From Hyphomonas sp. (GTDB taxonomy: Bacteria; Pseudomonadota; Alphaproteobacteria; Caulobacterales; Hyphomonadaceae): a stretch of DNA of 64,000 nt. The notes beneath the pieces were generated by a model that saw nothing but the letters and a program-made list of their open reading frames with translations, did not search any database and had not been told where the DNA came from. How positions within the stretch are numbered: position 1 is the first letter of the stretch; every line of letters begins with the position of its first letter. The stretch covers positions 744,001 through 808,000 of the forward strand of contig JACKIK010000002.1 of assembly GCA_020638455.1 (NCBI GenBank). The letters run 5' to 3'. Shown piece by piece: positions 51,143 through 60,019 of the stretch. Position numbers and translations under genes: made by a program.

Positions 51143-52443
51143 TTGATCCAAAACTGACTGGGCTGGCACTGGTGCTGGCCATGACGCTCGCCGGCTGCGG
51201 CGGTTCAGGTGACACGGCCCGCGCAGATGCTGCAGCGGTCGCCGGAGCGACAACCGACCAGCACGCGGATCATGACGATCACGCCGAAGAACAAGGCGAG
51301 CATTCTGAAGAGGAAGGTCATGCCGACGGCGAAGAAGAAGGCCATGATGATCATGATGATCATGGCGACGAAGCGAACGGCGACGTTGTGCTGCTCGACA
51401 AGGCTGCCGCGGCCGAAGCCGGGATCTCTCTGTCACCGGCGGAGACCGGACCGCTCAGCGAAACGCTCTCATTGCCAGCAGAACTTCGCTTTGATGCCGA
51501 CCGGGTCGCGCAGGTCGCTGCGCCCGTCAGCGGTCTGGTCTCGAGACTCGACAAGGGCGAAGGCGACAAGGTCAAGCGCGGCGAACGTCTCGCGGTATTG
51601 TCCAGCCGCGAACTCGCCGGACTGAAGGCGGACTTCCTGACGGCAAGATCCGCAGAAAGCCTTGCGGCATCACAGTATGCCCGTGAAGAGCGCCTGTTTG
51701 CCGACAAGATTACGTCGCAGGCTGAACTGGATGCCGCCAAAGCCGCCCTGATCAGCGCCCGCGCTGAACGCGAAGCGATGGAGAACAAACTTCACGCCGT
51801 CGGGATCAGCGATAGCGTGCTCAGTGGGCTCGGCCAAGCGCAGGATGGCTCCCTGGCCAGCGCGGCGCTCATTGCCCCTCTCGGCGGCACGGTCATTTCC
51901 CGGAGCGTCTCGATCGGTTCAAGCGTCGAGGCTGGCGGCGAAGCACTGTTCATCATTGTAGACGACAGCCAACTCTGGGCAGACATCGCGGTCTACAAGG
52001 ATGATGCCAGCGCCATTGAAATCGGCCAGCCAGTCATCCTGCGAACGCGGGATGGCGCGGAAGCCGCCCGCGGCAAGATTGCCCTGATCCTTCCTGTCAT
52101 CAGCGAAACGACCCGCACCAGCACAGCGCGTGTGATCGTAGACAACCCGGAAAGCCGCCTCCGCCCGGGGCAGTTCGTTACCGCCGAAATTTCGGTCGGC
52201 GAATCCGGCCGCACGCTGCATGTTCCGTCCGATGCCATCGTGGTGGTCGAGGACAAACCATCAGTCTTTGTCCCCATCGAAGGGGGTTTTGCACCGCGAC
52301 CCGTCAAGCCGGGCCGCGCGAGCGCGGGTCTTACAGAAATCCTCGACGGGCTGGAGCAAGGCGAGAGCTTTGTCTCAGCCGGTGCCTTCACCCTGAAAGC
52401 GCAACTTGAAAAAGACGCTTTCGGTGACGGCCACGCCCACTAA
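51139..52443 (+). CDS. czcB: CzcB-type RND periplasmic adaptor
   Basis: 434 residues. Lipobox MTLAGCGG near residue 20, then an acidic His-rich segment (about 40-78, with repeated HDDH/HSEE units) that could store metal. Next come LPAELRFDADRVAQVAAPVSGLVSRL (lipoyl-type half), a helical hairpin with LFADKITSQAELDAAKAAL, and the barrel region VAVYKD-like (DIAVYKDDASAIEIGQPV). Connects CzcA to CzcC. Confidence 0.95.
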   Translation: MIDPKLTGLALVLAMTLAGCGGSGDTARADAAAVAGATTDQHADHDDHAEEQGEHSEEEGHADGEEEGHDDHDDHGDEANGDVVLLDKAAAAEAGISLSPAETGPLSETLSLPAELRFDADRVAQVAAPVSGLVSRLDKGEGDKVKRGERLAVLSSRELAGLKADFLTARSAESLAASQYAREERLFADKITSQAELDAAKAALISARAEREAMENKLHAVGISDSVLSGLGQAQDGSLASAALIAPLGGTVISRSVSIGSSVEAGGEALFIIVDDSQLWADIAVYKDDASAIEIGQPVILRTRDGAEAARGKIALILPVISETTRTSTARVIVDNPESRLRPGQFVTAEISVGESGRTLHVPSDAIVVVEDKPSVFVPIEGGFAPRPVKPGRASAGLTEILDGLEQGESFVSAGAFTLKAQLEKDAFGDGHAH

Positions 52444-52456
52444 GGACACCCACCCC

Positions 52457-55400
52457 ATGCTTAATCTCATGCACAGAATTGCAGGCGGACGCCTGCTGGC
52501 AGCGATTGCTGTCATCGCAATGACACTGGGAGGGCTGTTCGCCTTCCGCAGCCTGCCAGTTGACGCCTTTCCCGATCCGTCGCCCGCGCTGGTCGAGATC
52601 TTCACCGAGACCGAAGGCCTCTCCCCGGAGGAGGTCGAGCGGTATGTGACCTTTCCGATTGAAACAGCCATGTCCGGTCTGCCCAAAGTCCGGGAAATGC
52701 GCTCGACATCGAACTTCGGATTGTCCGTGGTCAACATCTACTTCGAGGATGGCACCGACGTCTATTTTGCCCGCCAGGTTGTGGGCGAGCGTCTCGGAGA
52801 AGCTGCCGAGGCTATTCCCGAAGGCTTTGGTACGCCGAAGATGGGACCGATTTCGACCGGCCTCGGCATCATCATGTATTTCCGGCTCGTTGATGACTCC
52901 GGCACCCGGTCGCTGGTCGAAATGCGCGAAATCGCTGACTGGATGATCAAGTACCCGCTCCAGTCCGTCGAAGGCATCACCGAAGTCCTCGCGCTTGGCG
53001 GCTATGAGAAGCAGTACCAGGTCAACCTCGATCCGGATTCGCTGCTCGCGCAGGACATTCAGATCAGCGAAGTGATTGATGCCCTGAAGAGCGCCAACAG
53101 AACGGCAGGGGCACAGTTCATCGAGCTGGGCGCCGAGCAATATACCGTTCGCGGCGTTGGGCTGGCGACAACTATCGCCGATCTCGTGGAAACGCCGGTC
53201 AAGACCGTAGATGGACGAACCGTCCGGGTTGGCGATCTGGGAGACGTCGAAATCGGCGGCGCCGTTCGCCAAGGCATGGCCACAGCGAATGGCGAAGGCG
53301 AAGTCGTTGCTGGCCTTGTCCTCAAACTTTATGGCAGCAACACGTCCGATGTTATCGGGAGCGCCAAGGCGCGCTTCGATGAAATCAACGCCTCCCTGCC
53401 CGACGGCGTCCGCGCAATTCCCTACTATGACCAGGGTACGCTTGTGGAAAAAGCCGCCGCAACGGTCACTACCGCGCTGTGGCAAGGCGGTCTTCTTGTG
53501 GCGATCGTCGTGTTCCTGCTTCTTGGCGGCTGGCGCCTGAGCCTGGTCGTCGTATTTTCGATTCCCTTCTCGGTCGGATTTGCGTTCATCGCGATGAACG
53601 TTCTAGGTATCGGCGCCAATCTCATGACGCTCGGGGGGGTCGCCATTGCCATCGGCATGATGGTCGATGGGGCAATCGTGATTGCAGAGAACGTTGCGCG
53701 CGGCTTCCGTGAAAGACAGGAAAGCGAAGACAACCGAACAACGGTTGCGCGTTCGAGCGCAGAAGTGATCGCGCCGCTGGTCGCGGCCGTTGCGGTCGTC
53801 ATCATCGTGTTCCTGCCGCTGTTCTCGTTGCAAGGCACCGAGGGCAAGACCTTCCGGCCGCTGGCGGCCTCGGCAGCGCTCGCAATGAGTGGATCGCTGA
53901 TCTACGCGGCGTTGATTGCACCGGCCATGGCGCTGGGCCTGATGCGGCCGTCGCGCTCTGTGCAGAACACGGGCGACAGCCGCCTCACGCGGATCATCAA
54001 ACCGTTCGCGGCTTTCTTCGTCCGCCAACGGATCGCAGCGCTTGCCCTTGCCGGAATTCTGCTGGTCGCCGGCGGCCTCGCCGCGACACGCCTGGGGTCG
54101 GAGTTCACACCGGCACTTGAAGAGGGTGACATCCTGCTGAGGGTCGCCATGGCGCCCTCCATTTCGCTTACGGAAGCCAGCGCCACATCAACCCGTGTCG
54201 AGAAGCGGCTTATGGAGGCGTTTCCCGAAATCGACTCCATCGTCAGCCGGATCGGGCGAGGCGAAGTTGGCGCCCATGCCGACCCCGTCAACAGCATCGA
54301 AGCATTCGTTGCGCTGAAGCCAAGAAAGGAGTGGCGCAAAGGGCTGAGCCCGGAAGAGCTGCGCGAAGCAATTTCAGACAATCTGAGCGCATTCCCCGGC
54401 GTGCGGGTCAACATCGGCCAGCCGATCGCCATGTCCATCGACGAGCTCCTGACTGGCACTAAGGCGCAACTCGCCGTGAAGATTTTCGGACCTGATTCCG
54501 AAGTGCTTCTCGAAAGCTCACAAGCGCTTCAATCCCTCCTTCAGGAAGTCCCTGGGGCGAGCGATGTTCAGGCTGACCAGATTACCGGCGCGCCGCAACT
54601 TGTCGTATCGCTCGACCGGGTTGCGCTTGGCCGCTACGGACTGAGCATCGAAGAAGCGCTTGAGGCCCTGCGGTCAGGCGTCGGCGGCGCCGAAGCGGGC
54701 GTCGTCTTCGAAGGTGTCCGGCAATTTCCGGTCGTGGTGCGTTACGACGAAGCTGGCCGCAACACGCCGGCGGCGATCGGGCGCATTATCCTGGAGTCCT
54801 CCAGCGGGGCGCGCATCCCCCTGGAGAGCATTGCCGATATCCGGGAGATCGTTGGACCTCGCCAGATAACCCGGGAGAATGGCGAGCGGTTCATTACCGT
54901 TCAGCTCAATGTGCGGGATCGTGATATCGGCAGCTATGTTGAGGAAGCTCAGGCGGCCGTGACGGCGGGTCTGGACTTGCCAGCAGGATACCGTGTCGAA
55001 TGGGGCGGACAGTACGAACTGCAACAGCAAGCCAACGCGCGCTTTGCGGTCGTGATCCCGATCACGCTCGGCATCGTCTTCCTGATCCTCCTCCTGACGT
55101 TCGGGCGGCTGATGTCGGCGGTGCTTATCCTGCTCAACATTCCGTTGGCGCTGACCGGAGGAGCACTGGCGCTGTGGATAGCAGGGCTGCCCGTTTCCGT
55201 ACCCGCAACGGTGGGGTTCATTGCCTTGTTCGGCATCGCACTTGGAAACGGCATGGTGCTGGTCAGCTTCATGGATGACTTTGCAAGGGCCGGGCGCAAT
55301 CTCGAGGACCTCGCCATCGAAGCTGCGGGTCTGCGAGCACTTCCGGTGTTGATGACGGCGGCAACAACGGCGCTCGGCCTCGCCCCGCTGCTCTTCGCCA

Positions 55401-55582
55401 CCGGCGTGGGCGCCGAAGTGCAGCGCCCGCTGGCTACCGTGGTGATCGGGGGCCTCGTCTCATCTACCTTGCTGACCCTGCTTGTGGTGCCGGCGCTCCA
55501 TCGCTGGTTTGCGCCCAAACCGGACGGGCACCACTCGTTGGTCGAGGCTAAACATGAGCACCCCGCCGTTCCGGCGGAATAG
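52457..55582 (+). CDS. czcA: CzcA/CusA-type heavy-metal RND transporter
   Basis: 1041 residues. Twelve-helix RND layout with VDAFPDPSPALVEIFTETEGLSPEEVERYVTFPIE near the start, TM4 motif GGVAIAIGMMVDGAIVIAEN, and the late GFIALFGIALGNGMVLVSF. Proton-driven export of divalent cations from periplasm or cytosol. The TM4 reading AIG...DGA...AEN mixes features of different substrate subclasses, so the ion is uncertain. ATG 52457 has AAGGA upstream. Confidence 0.95.
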   Translation: MLNLMHRIAGGRLLAAIAVIAMTLGGLFAFRSLPVDAFPDPSPALVEIFTETEGLSPEEVERYVTFPIETAMSGLPKVREMRSTSNFGLSVVNIYFEDGTDVYFARQVVGERLGEAAEAIPEGFGTPKMGPISTGLGIIMYFRLVDDSGTRSLVEMREIADWMIKYPLQSVEGITEVLALGGYEKQYQVNLDPDSLLAQDIQISEVIDALKSANRTAGAQFIELGAEQYTVRGVGLATTIADLVETPVKTVDGRTVRVGDLGDVEIGGAVRQGMATANGEGEVVAGLVLKLYGSNTSDVIGSAKARFDEINASLPDGVRAIPYYDQGTLVEKAAATVTTALWQGGLLVAIVVFLLLGGWRLSLVVVFSIPFSVGFAFIAMNVLGIGANLMTLGGVAIAIGMMVDGAIVIAENVARGFRERQESEDNRTTVARSSAEVIAPLVAAVAVVIIVFLPLFSLQGTEGKTFRPLAASAALAMSGSLIYAALIAPAMALGLMRPSRSVQNTGDSRLTRIIKPFAAFFVRQRIAALALAGILLVAGGLAATRLGSEFTPALEEGDILLRVAMAPSISLTEASATSTRVEKRLMEAFPEIDSIVSRIGRGEVGAHADPVNSIEAFVALKPRKEWRKGLSPEELREAISDNLSAFPGVRVNIGQPIAMSIDELLTGTKAQLAVKIFGPDSEVLLESSQALQSLLQEVPGASDVQADQITGAPQLVVSLDRVALGRYGLSIEEALEALRSGVGGAEAGVVFEGVRQFPVVVRYDEAGRNTPAAIGRIILESSSGARIPLESIADIREIVGPRQITRENGERFITVQLNVRDRDIGSYVEEAQAAVTAGLDLPAGYRVEWGGQYELQQQANARFAVVIPITLGIVFLILLLTFGRLMSAVLILLNIPLALTGGALALWIAGLPVSVPATVGFIALFGIALGNGMVLVSFMDDFARAGRNLEDLAIEAAGLRALPVLMTAATTALGLAPLLFATGVGAEVQRPLATVVIGGLVSSTLLTLLVVPALHRWFAPKPDGHHSLVEAKHEHPAVPAE

Positions 55583-55591
55583 CCGTCCGTG

Positions 55592-55618
55592 GGGGCGGCG
55601 CCCAACCAGCGCCGCCCC
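55592..55618. repeat. GC-rich hairpin between czcA and the P-type ATPase
   Basis: GGGGCGGCGC (55592-55601) pairs perfectly with GCGCCGCCCC (55609-55618), loop of seven. No T-run follows, so it is more likely an RNA stability or attenuation element than a full terminator. Confidence 0.6.
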
Positions 55619-55659
55619 TGTTCACAAGCCAGGGGATCAGCCCGTCAGGATTTGCGACC

Positions 55660-57651
55660 ATGTCAATTGAACCTCCTGAGCATCAACCGAAAGCGCCGAG
55701 CGGGCATGATCACGGCAAATCGGACAATCTCGAGCTGATATTTTCCCTGACCTGCGGCGCCTTGCTGGTCGTTGGGTGGCTGGGGCCCAAGCTCGGCATC
55801 ATCCCTGGCTGGCTTTCCATCCTCCTGCTCGTCGGCGCTTACATCTTTGGCGGCTTCTTCGCACTGAAAGAAGCAATTGAGAAAGTCGCGGACGCAAAGT
55901 TCGAGATCGACTTCCTGATGCTCGTCGCCGCTGCCGGCGCCGCCATCCTCGGCGCCTGGGCCGAAGGGGCGCTATTGCTCTTTCTGTTCAGCCTGGGACA
56001 CGCGCTCGAACACTATGCAATGGGCCGCGCGACGCGGGCCATCCAAGCGCTGGCAGACCTCGCCCCTGACTCCGCGCTCGTCCGACGCAATGGCGAGACC
56101 GTCGAGATGCGCATCGAAAACATTCAGCTTGGCGACATCGTTGTCGTGCGGTCCAACGAGCGGCTGCCGGTGGACGGGGTCGTGACTGCCGGCGAAAGCA
56201 GCGTCAACCAGGCGCCGATTACCGGCGAAAGCGCGCCGGTCGACAAACGCCCCCTGCCCGGCACATCGGTTGCCGAGATCGAGGCAGCCGGGCCGCAGCA
56301 CAAGGTCTTCGCGGGATCAATCAACGGGAGCGGCAGTCTCGACATTTACGTCACGCGGCTCTCGTCTGAGTCTGCGCTCGCCCGCGTTGTCAAACTCGTT
56401 TCTGAAGCCGAAACACGACAGTCCCCGACACAGACGTTCATCAAGCGCTTCGAGAAGATCTTTGTGCCGCTGGTCATCGCCCTCGCGGTGCTGACGGGGT
56501 TTTCATGGCTTTTCCTGGACGAGGCACCCTCCGAAAGCTTCTATCGCGCGATGGCCGTTCTGGTTGCAGCAAGCCCCTGCGCCTTGGCCATTGCCACGCC
56601 GAGCGCCATACTCAGCGGTATCGCCCGGGCAGCAAATGGCGGAGTACTGATCAAGGGCGGCGCGCCGCTGGAGGCGCTTGGCCGGTTGAATGCGATCGCG
56701 TTCGACAAGACCGGCACCTTGACCATTGGCGAGCCCAAAGTCGTCGATATCGTGGCGTTCGAAGAGACTGATGAGCGGACGTTGCTGGCGACCGCCGCCG
56801 CTGTGGAGGCCTTCAGCGATCATCCCCTTGCGCGTGCTATCGTGGCGGCGGCTCGCGAGAAGGATCTTCCGAAAGGTCCGGAGGCGGAAGAGTTTCAGAG
56901 CCTCACCGGCAAGGGCGTCAGCGCCATGGTCGGAGGCGAACGCGTCCTGATCGGCAAGCCTGCGATGTTCGACGGCAAAAGCGGTCCTGTCATGCCCGAA
57001 ACGCTTGCGCGGGAGGTAGACGGGCTTTTCGACACGGGCCGCACGATGATGGTGGTCGCGCAGGGCGGCCGCTTCCTGGGCGCCATCGGCCTGATGGACA
57101 CGCCGCGTCCCGCCGCAAAGCGCGTGATCGCGCAGATACGAAAGCTGGGCATCACGCGGATGATGATGATCTCCGGCGACAATCACCGTGTCGCCAACGC
57201 CATCGCCCGCGATCTCGGACTGGACGAGGCGTTCGGAGACCTGATGCCGGACGACAAGGTCGCAAAGATCAAGGAGCTGAAACAGCAAGGCGGTGTCGCG
57301 ATGGTTGGCGACGGCGTCAACGATGCCCCGGCAATGGCGAACGCGAATGTCGGAATTGCAATGGGCGCGGCGGGCTCTGACGTCGCTCTGGAAACCGCCG
57401 ACATCGCCCTGATGGCGGACAATCTCGACACACTACCATTTGCTGTTGGGCTGAGCCGCGCGACCAGCCGCAATATTCGTCAGAACCTCTGGGTCAGTCT
57501 TGGTGTCGTGGCCGTTCTTGTTCCAGCGACGCTCTTCGGCGTCGGCATCGGCCCTGCCATTCTTCTGCACGAAGGTTCAACGCTGATCGTCGTTGGCAAC
57601 GCCCTCAGGCTGCTGGCCTATCGCGATGAACAGAGCCCTGCTCACGTCTGA
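55660..57651 (+). CDS. P1B-type heavy-metal ATPase (P1B-4-like)
   Basis: 663 residues. No N-terminal CxxC domain, only a short His patch (SGHDHGKSD). Ion site VLVAASPCALAIATPSAIL, phosphorylation motif AFDKTGTLT, hinge GDGVNDAPAMANA, and the last helices contain GIGPAILLHEGSTLIVVGNALRLL, the His-Glu-Gly-Ser-Thr pattern typical of P1B-4 (CzcP/CoaT-like) pumps. Exports Zn, Cd or Co from the cytosol. Same strand as czcCBA, 77 bases downstream. Confidence 0.93.
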   Translation: MSIEPPEHQPKAPSGHDHGKSDNLELIFSLTCGALLVVGWLGPKLGIIPGWLSILLLVGAYIFGGFFALKEAIEKVADAKFEIDFLMLVAAAGAAILGAWAEGALLLFLFSLGHALEHYAMGRATRAIQALADLAPDSALVRRNGETVEMRIENIQLGDIVVVRSNERLPVDGVVTAGESSVNQAPITGESAPVDKRPLPGTSVAEIEAAGPQHKVFAGSINGSGSLDIYVTRLSSESALARVVKLVSEAETRQSPTQTFIKRFEKIFVPLVIALAVLTGFSWLFLDEAPSESFYRAMAVLVAASPCALAIATPSAILSGIARAANGGVLIKGGAPLEALGRLNAIAFDKTGTLTIGEPKVVDIVAFEETDERTLLATAAAVEAFSDHPLARAIVAAAREKDLPKGPEAEEFQSLTGKGVSAMVGGERVLIGKPAMFDGKSGPVMPETLAREVDGLFDTGRTMMVVAQGGRFLGAIGLMDTPRPAAKRVIAQIRKLGITRMMMISGDNHRVANAIARDLGLDEAFGDLMPDDKVAKIKELKQQGGVAMVGDGVNDAPAMANANVGIAMGAAGSDVALETADIALMADNLDTLPFAVGLSRATSRNIRQNLWVSLGVVAVLVPATLFGVGIGPAILLHEGSTLIVVGNALRLLAYRDEQSPAHV

Positions 57652-57665
57652 TGGAGGCCGCTGAA

Positions 57666-57758
57666 ATGACGACGACAGTGCTCATCACATCTCTTCCGGA
57701 AGACGCGCAACGCATCGCCGGCCATTTCGGATTTTCTAAGCAGAGGTTTTTTCAATGA
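57666..57758 (+). CDS. Possible 30-residue peptide after the ATPase
   Basis: ATG 57666 follows GGAGG at nine bases and the frame MTTTVLITSLPEDAQRIAGH... ends in an ATGA overlap with the next start. Good translation signals, but no recognisable product. Confidence 0.35.
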   Translation: MTTTVLITSLPEDAQRIAGHFGFSKQRFFQ

Positions 57759-58120
57759 AAGCAATCCTGTCGTCAGCGGCGCTCCTTGCGCTGAGCGCGT
57801 GCGCGACCACCACGATACCGCAGCAGCCTGAAACACACGCTCCGACCGTTGACGCGCAAGCCTCCTGCGGGCCCCGGCCTGCCGGCCGGATGAGGTCTCA
57901 CCGTTCGGCTCGGCTCGTGCTTTACCGGGCTTGCAAGGCGCGTGAAAATGCAGCGCTCAATGCAGAAGAGGCCCCGCAACGAACCCCGAGCTTCGCGCCG
58001 CTTACACGCAAAATCTTAACGCGGCGAAGTCCAGTTACCGAGCCGGAAATCATGACGCCGCTTTCTCCCACCTTGAGATCGCGCACGTCCTTGGCCAGCA
58101 GTTTTTGCTGCCGCACATAA
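57755..58120 (+). CDS. Putative small lipoprotein, 3' part of frame doubtful
   Basis: Starts MKAILSSAALLALSACATTTIPQQ, a convincing signal peptide and lipobox (ALSAC). After about residue 35 the composition becomes Arg/Ser-rich and the frame runs on top of the start of the DUF3703 gene, which is unlikely for a real protein. A neighbouring frame stops with TGA at 57945, right before the DUF3703 ATG, so a frameshift here too is possible. Confidence 0.35.
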   Translation: MKAILSSAALLALSACATTTIPQQPETHAPTVDAQASCGPRPAGRMRSHRSARLVLYRACKARENAALNAEEAPQRTPSFAPLTRKILTRRSPVTEPEIMTPLSPTLRSRTSLASSFCCRT

Positions 58121-58392
58121 CGGTTCACGCCTGGATGCTTCGTGTTGCCGCAAAAAGGCAGGATAGGCGCGAGATCCTGGGCCAGATCACGCGGCTGGCC
58201 GCCACTGTGCCCGGATTCATTGCGGGCTGGGTCCCCTTGGGAAATACTGGCGGCGCCAATGTATCGGCACTCAAACCCATGCCGGTTCCCACGTCGCTTT
58301 CAGGTCTGGTTCCAAAGCCGGATATGATACGTCAGCTGAGCTTTCGTCTGGCAGCCCTGATCGGCGTCATTGTGATTTCACGCGCTTTCTGA
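57948..58392 (+). pseudogene. DUF3703 gene with one-base frameshift
   Basis: The ATG at 57948 has AAGG upstream and reads 13 codons in one frame. The family sequence ELRAAYTQNLNAAKSSYRAGN, HLEIAHVLGQQ, VHAWMLRVAAKRQDRREILGQ, WVPLGNTGGANVS then follows in the next frame without any start codon of its own. Deleting one C from the CCCC run at 57984-57987 joins both parts into a normal DUF3703 protein. Either a recent mutation or a sequencing error in a homopolymer. DUF3703 genes are often found in metal-resistance regions. Confidence 0.85.
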
Positions 58393-58430
58393 TCTTTGCC
58401 GGATAGCCAGCGCATGTATGGACCGTTCAA

Positions 58431-58706
58431 TCAGCTTCGATACCTGCCGAACAAATCCACAAGCTCAGAAAACTTCTGCCTCTGGCTCTCGGCATCGCCC
58501 TCCCGGATGGCCTCTTCCACACAGTGAGCCGCGTGGTTCTTCAGGAGCTCATCTTCGACCTTCCCAAGTGCAGCCTTGATTGCCTGGACTTGGGTCAGGA
58601 TATCGATGCAATACCGGCCATCCTCGACCATTCCGGACACGCCGCGTACCTGGCCTTCAATCCTCTTTAACCGGGTTACAACTGATTTAGGCGGCGCGTG
58701 TTGCAT
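58431..58706 (-). CDS. CsoR/RcnR/FrmR-family metal-sensing repressor
   Basis: 91 residues. SVVTRLKRIEGQVRGVSGMVEDGRYCIDILTQVQAIKAAL is the DUF156 signature with the first metal Cys, and NHAAHCVEEAI supplies His and the second Cys (the C-H-C layout of copper sensors). All-helical DNA-binding protein released from DNA by metal. Divergent from the copper operon, with an operator in the shared gap. Confidence 0.93.
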   Translation of the reverse strand: MQHAPPKSVVTRLKRIEGQVRGVSGMVEDGRYCIDILTQVQAIKAALGKVEDELLKNHAAHCVEEAIREGDAESQRQKFSELVDLFGRYRS

Positions 58707-58711
58707 TTGAC

Positions 58712-58732
58712 ATATACCTCTTGGGGGTATAC
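58712..58732. promoter_or_regulatory. CsoR-type operator
   Basis: TATACC (58713-58718) and GGGTATA (58725-58731) flank a G-rich centre (TATACC-TCTTGG-GGGTATA). This fits CsoR/RcnR-type sites. It lies six bases before the repressor ATG and 33 bases before the divergent gene. Confidence 0.7.
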
Positions 58733-58764
58733 ATAACGATAAGATAAAGGCTGGTCAACGCATC

Positions 58765-59187
58765 ATGGTCGATTCGATCCGTAGCGCGATAGTTGCCCTC
58801 ACCCTGCTCGTGTTGGGCGGCTGCCACGCCGCGTGTGCATGCGCTTCCGTCGCACAAGCGCTCACCGGGCCAGAAGTCGCAGTGGCCGAAACGACTGGGC
58901 ACGCCGGTCACACGGTCGCTGTTGAGGTGCCAGACGTTGACCATTGTGACCGAGAGTCCGAAAATCAGGGTCATGACTGCACCGGGTGCGAAGCAGTTGC
59001 CCTACCGGCCGATTCCCTAACCAAGTCGGTCAGCCCGTTTCCGGCCGACGTCGCTATTCTACCCGCGAAGCCCGTCACTGAGACACTCGGAGTGTTCCAA
59101 CTCGCTGACTTGAGGATTGAACCAGCCCGAGGCCCGCCTCGGCCGAGCCCTTCGCTCGTAACTCTGAAAATACGCCTGCAGAATTGA
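58765..59187 (+). CDS. Small exported Cys/His-rich protein at the head of the copper operon
   Basis: 140 residues. Hydrophobic start (AIVALTLLVLGGCHAACACASVAQA) with lipobox-like LGGC, then GHAGHTVAVEVPDVDHCDRESENQGHDCTGCEAV, a His/Cys-rich stretch that could bind copper. It occupies the same position as the small protein ahead of czcC. No family name known to me. Confidence 0.7.
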   Translation: MVDSIRSAIVALTLLVLGGCHAACACASVAQALTGPEVAVAETTGHAGHTVAVEVPDVDHCDRESENQGHDCTGCEAVALPADSLTKSVSPFPADVAILPAKPVTETLGVFQLADLRIEPARGPPRPSPSLVTLKIRLQN

Positions 59188-59201
59188 TCCTGAGACAATC
59201 C

Positions 59202-59226
59202 CTGCGCCGGCCTCTGGTCGGCGCAG
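59202..59226. repeat. Intergenic hairpin CTGCGCCG/CGGCGCAG
   Basis: Perfect 8-bp stem (59202-59209 with 59219-59226), nine-base loop, 15 bases after the stop of the preceding gene. No T-run. Confidence 0.6.
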
Positions 59227-59300
59227 ACAGGTCTCACTCAACTGAATTGAGCGCTCTTGGCGCTCTCTGTTCAAGCTGATCAATCACAGGATGTTTACCC

Positions 59301-59951
59301 ATGAAACTCTCTCATTCAATCCTCGCGCTTGCGATGGTATTTTCTGCCCCCCCCGCATTTGCTCTGGAAGCCGGCAGTTCCGCCTCAGCGATGCAGCACA
59401 CGGATCATTGCGGCCTTCCAATGGGCGAAGGGACAGTGACCGCCCTCGATGTAAAAACTTCGAAAGCCAGGATCGACCACGGCCCCATCGCGGCGCTCGA
59501 CTGGGACGCAATGACCATGGACTTCAAGGCCTCGAAAGGCGTTGACCTTTCGGCGTTTGCGGCCGGCGACCGGGTTCACTTTCTTTTGGCGGAAGACGAA
59601 AAGTCAAAATCCTACCGGATCGAAGCAATGTGTTCCCTCGATGCCCCGGAGGGCCTGCACGACGCCTGCATGGGCAAGATGCACGGGACTGCCATGTCGG
59701 CCGCCGAAGCCAGCGGCAAGCCGTGCGCGATGGAAGGAATGGATCACAGCACAATGCCCCGCATGGATCACGGCAACATGAAAGGCATGGACCATAGCAA
59801 GATGGACGGCATGCCCAAGGGTGAGGTGACGACCGCGGGCCCAGACGGCATGAAAGGCATGGACCACTCGCAGATGCCGGGCATGGCACCAGAATCTGCG
59901 CCCGCCGCGACGGATGCCGCCAAGCCTGCCGCCGATCATTCACAGCACTAA
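59301..59951 (+). CDS. CusF-like copper-binding protein fused to a Met/His-rich tail
   Basis: 216 residues. Signal peptide (SILALAMVFSAPPAFA), then a CusF-type barrel: GEGTVTALDVKTSKARIDHGPIAALDWDAMTMDF, containing the His, Trp and two Met of the Cu(I) site, then VDLSAFAAGDRVHFLL. From about residue 140 there are repeated MDHSxM/MDHGNM units. A periplasmic copper carrier or store, likely passing copper to CopA. Confidence 0.88.
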   Translation: MKLSHSILALAMVFSAPPAFALEAGSSASAMQHTDHCGLPMGEGTVTALDVKTSKARIDHGPIAALDWDAMTMDFKASKGVDLSAFAAGDRVHFLLAEDEKSKSYRIEAMCSLDAPEGLHDACMGKMHGTAMSAAEASGKPCAMEGMDHSTMPRMDHGNMKGMDHSKMDGMPKGEVTTAGPDGMKGMDHSQMPGMAPESAPAATDAAKPAADHSQH

Positions 59952-59958
59952 CTGGTGA

Positions 59959-59991
59959 AGTCCCTGCGCTGCTCCGGCCTGCGCAGGGACT
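59959..59991. repeat. Intergenic hairpin AGTCCCTGCGC/GCGCAGGGACT
   Basis: Perfect 11-bp stem (59959-59969 with 59981-59991), 11-base loop, between the CusF-like gene and copA. Resembles the hairpin at 59202 in sequence (CTGCGC...GCGCAG). No T-run. Confidence 0.65.
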
Positions 59992-60019
59992 CAACTCCCC
60001 TTCGACAAGGCAAACTCAA

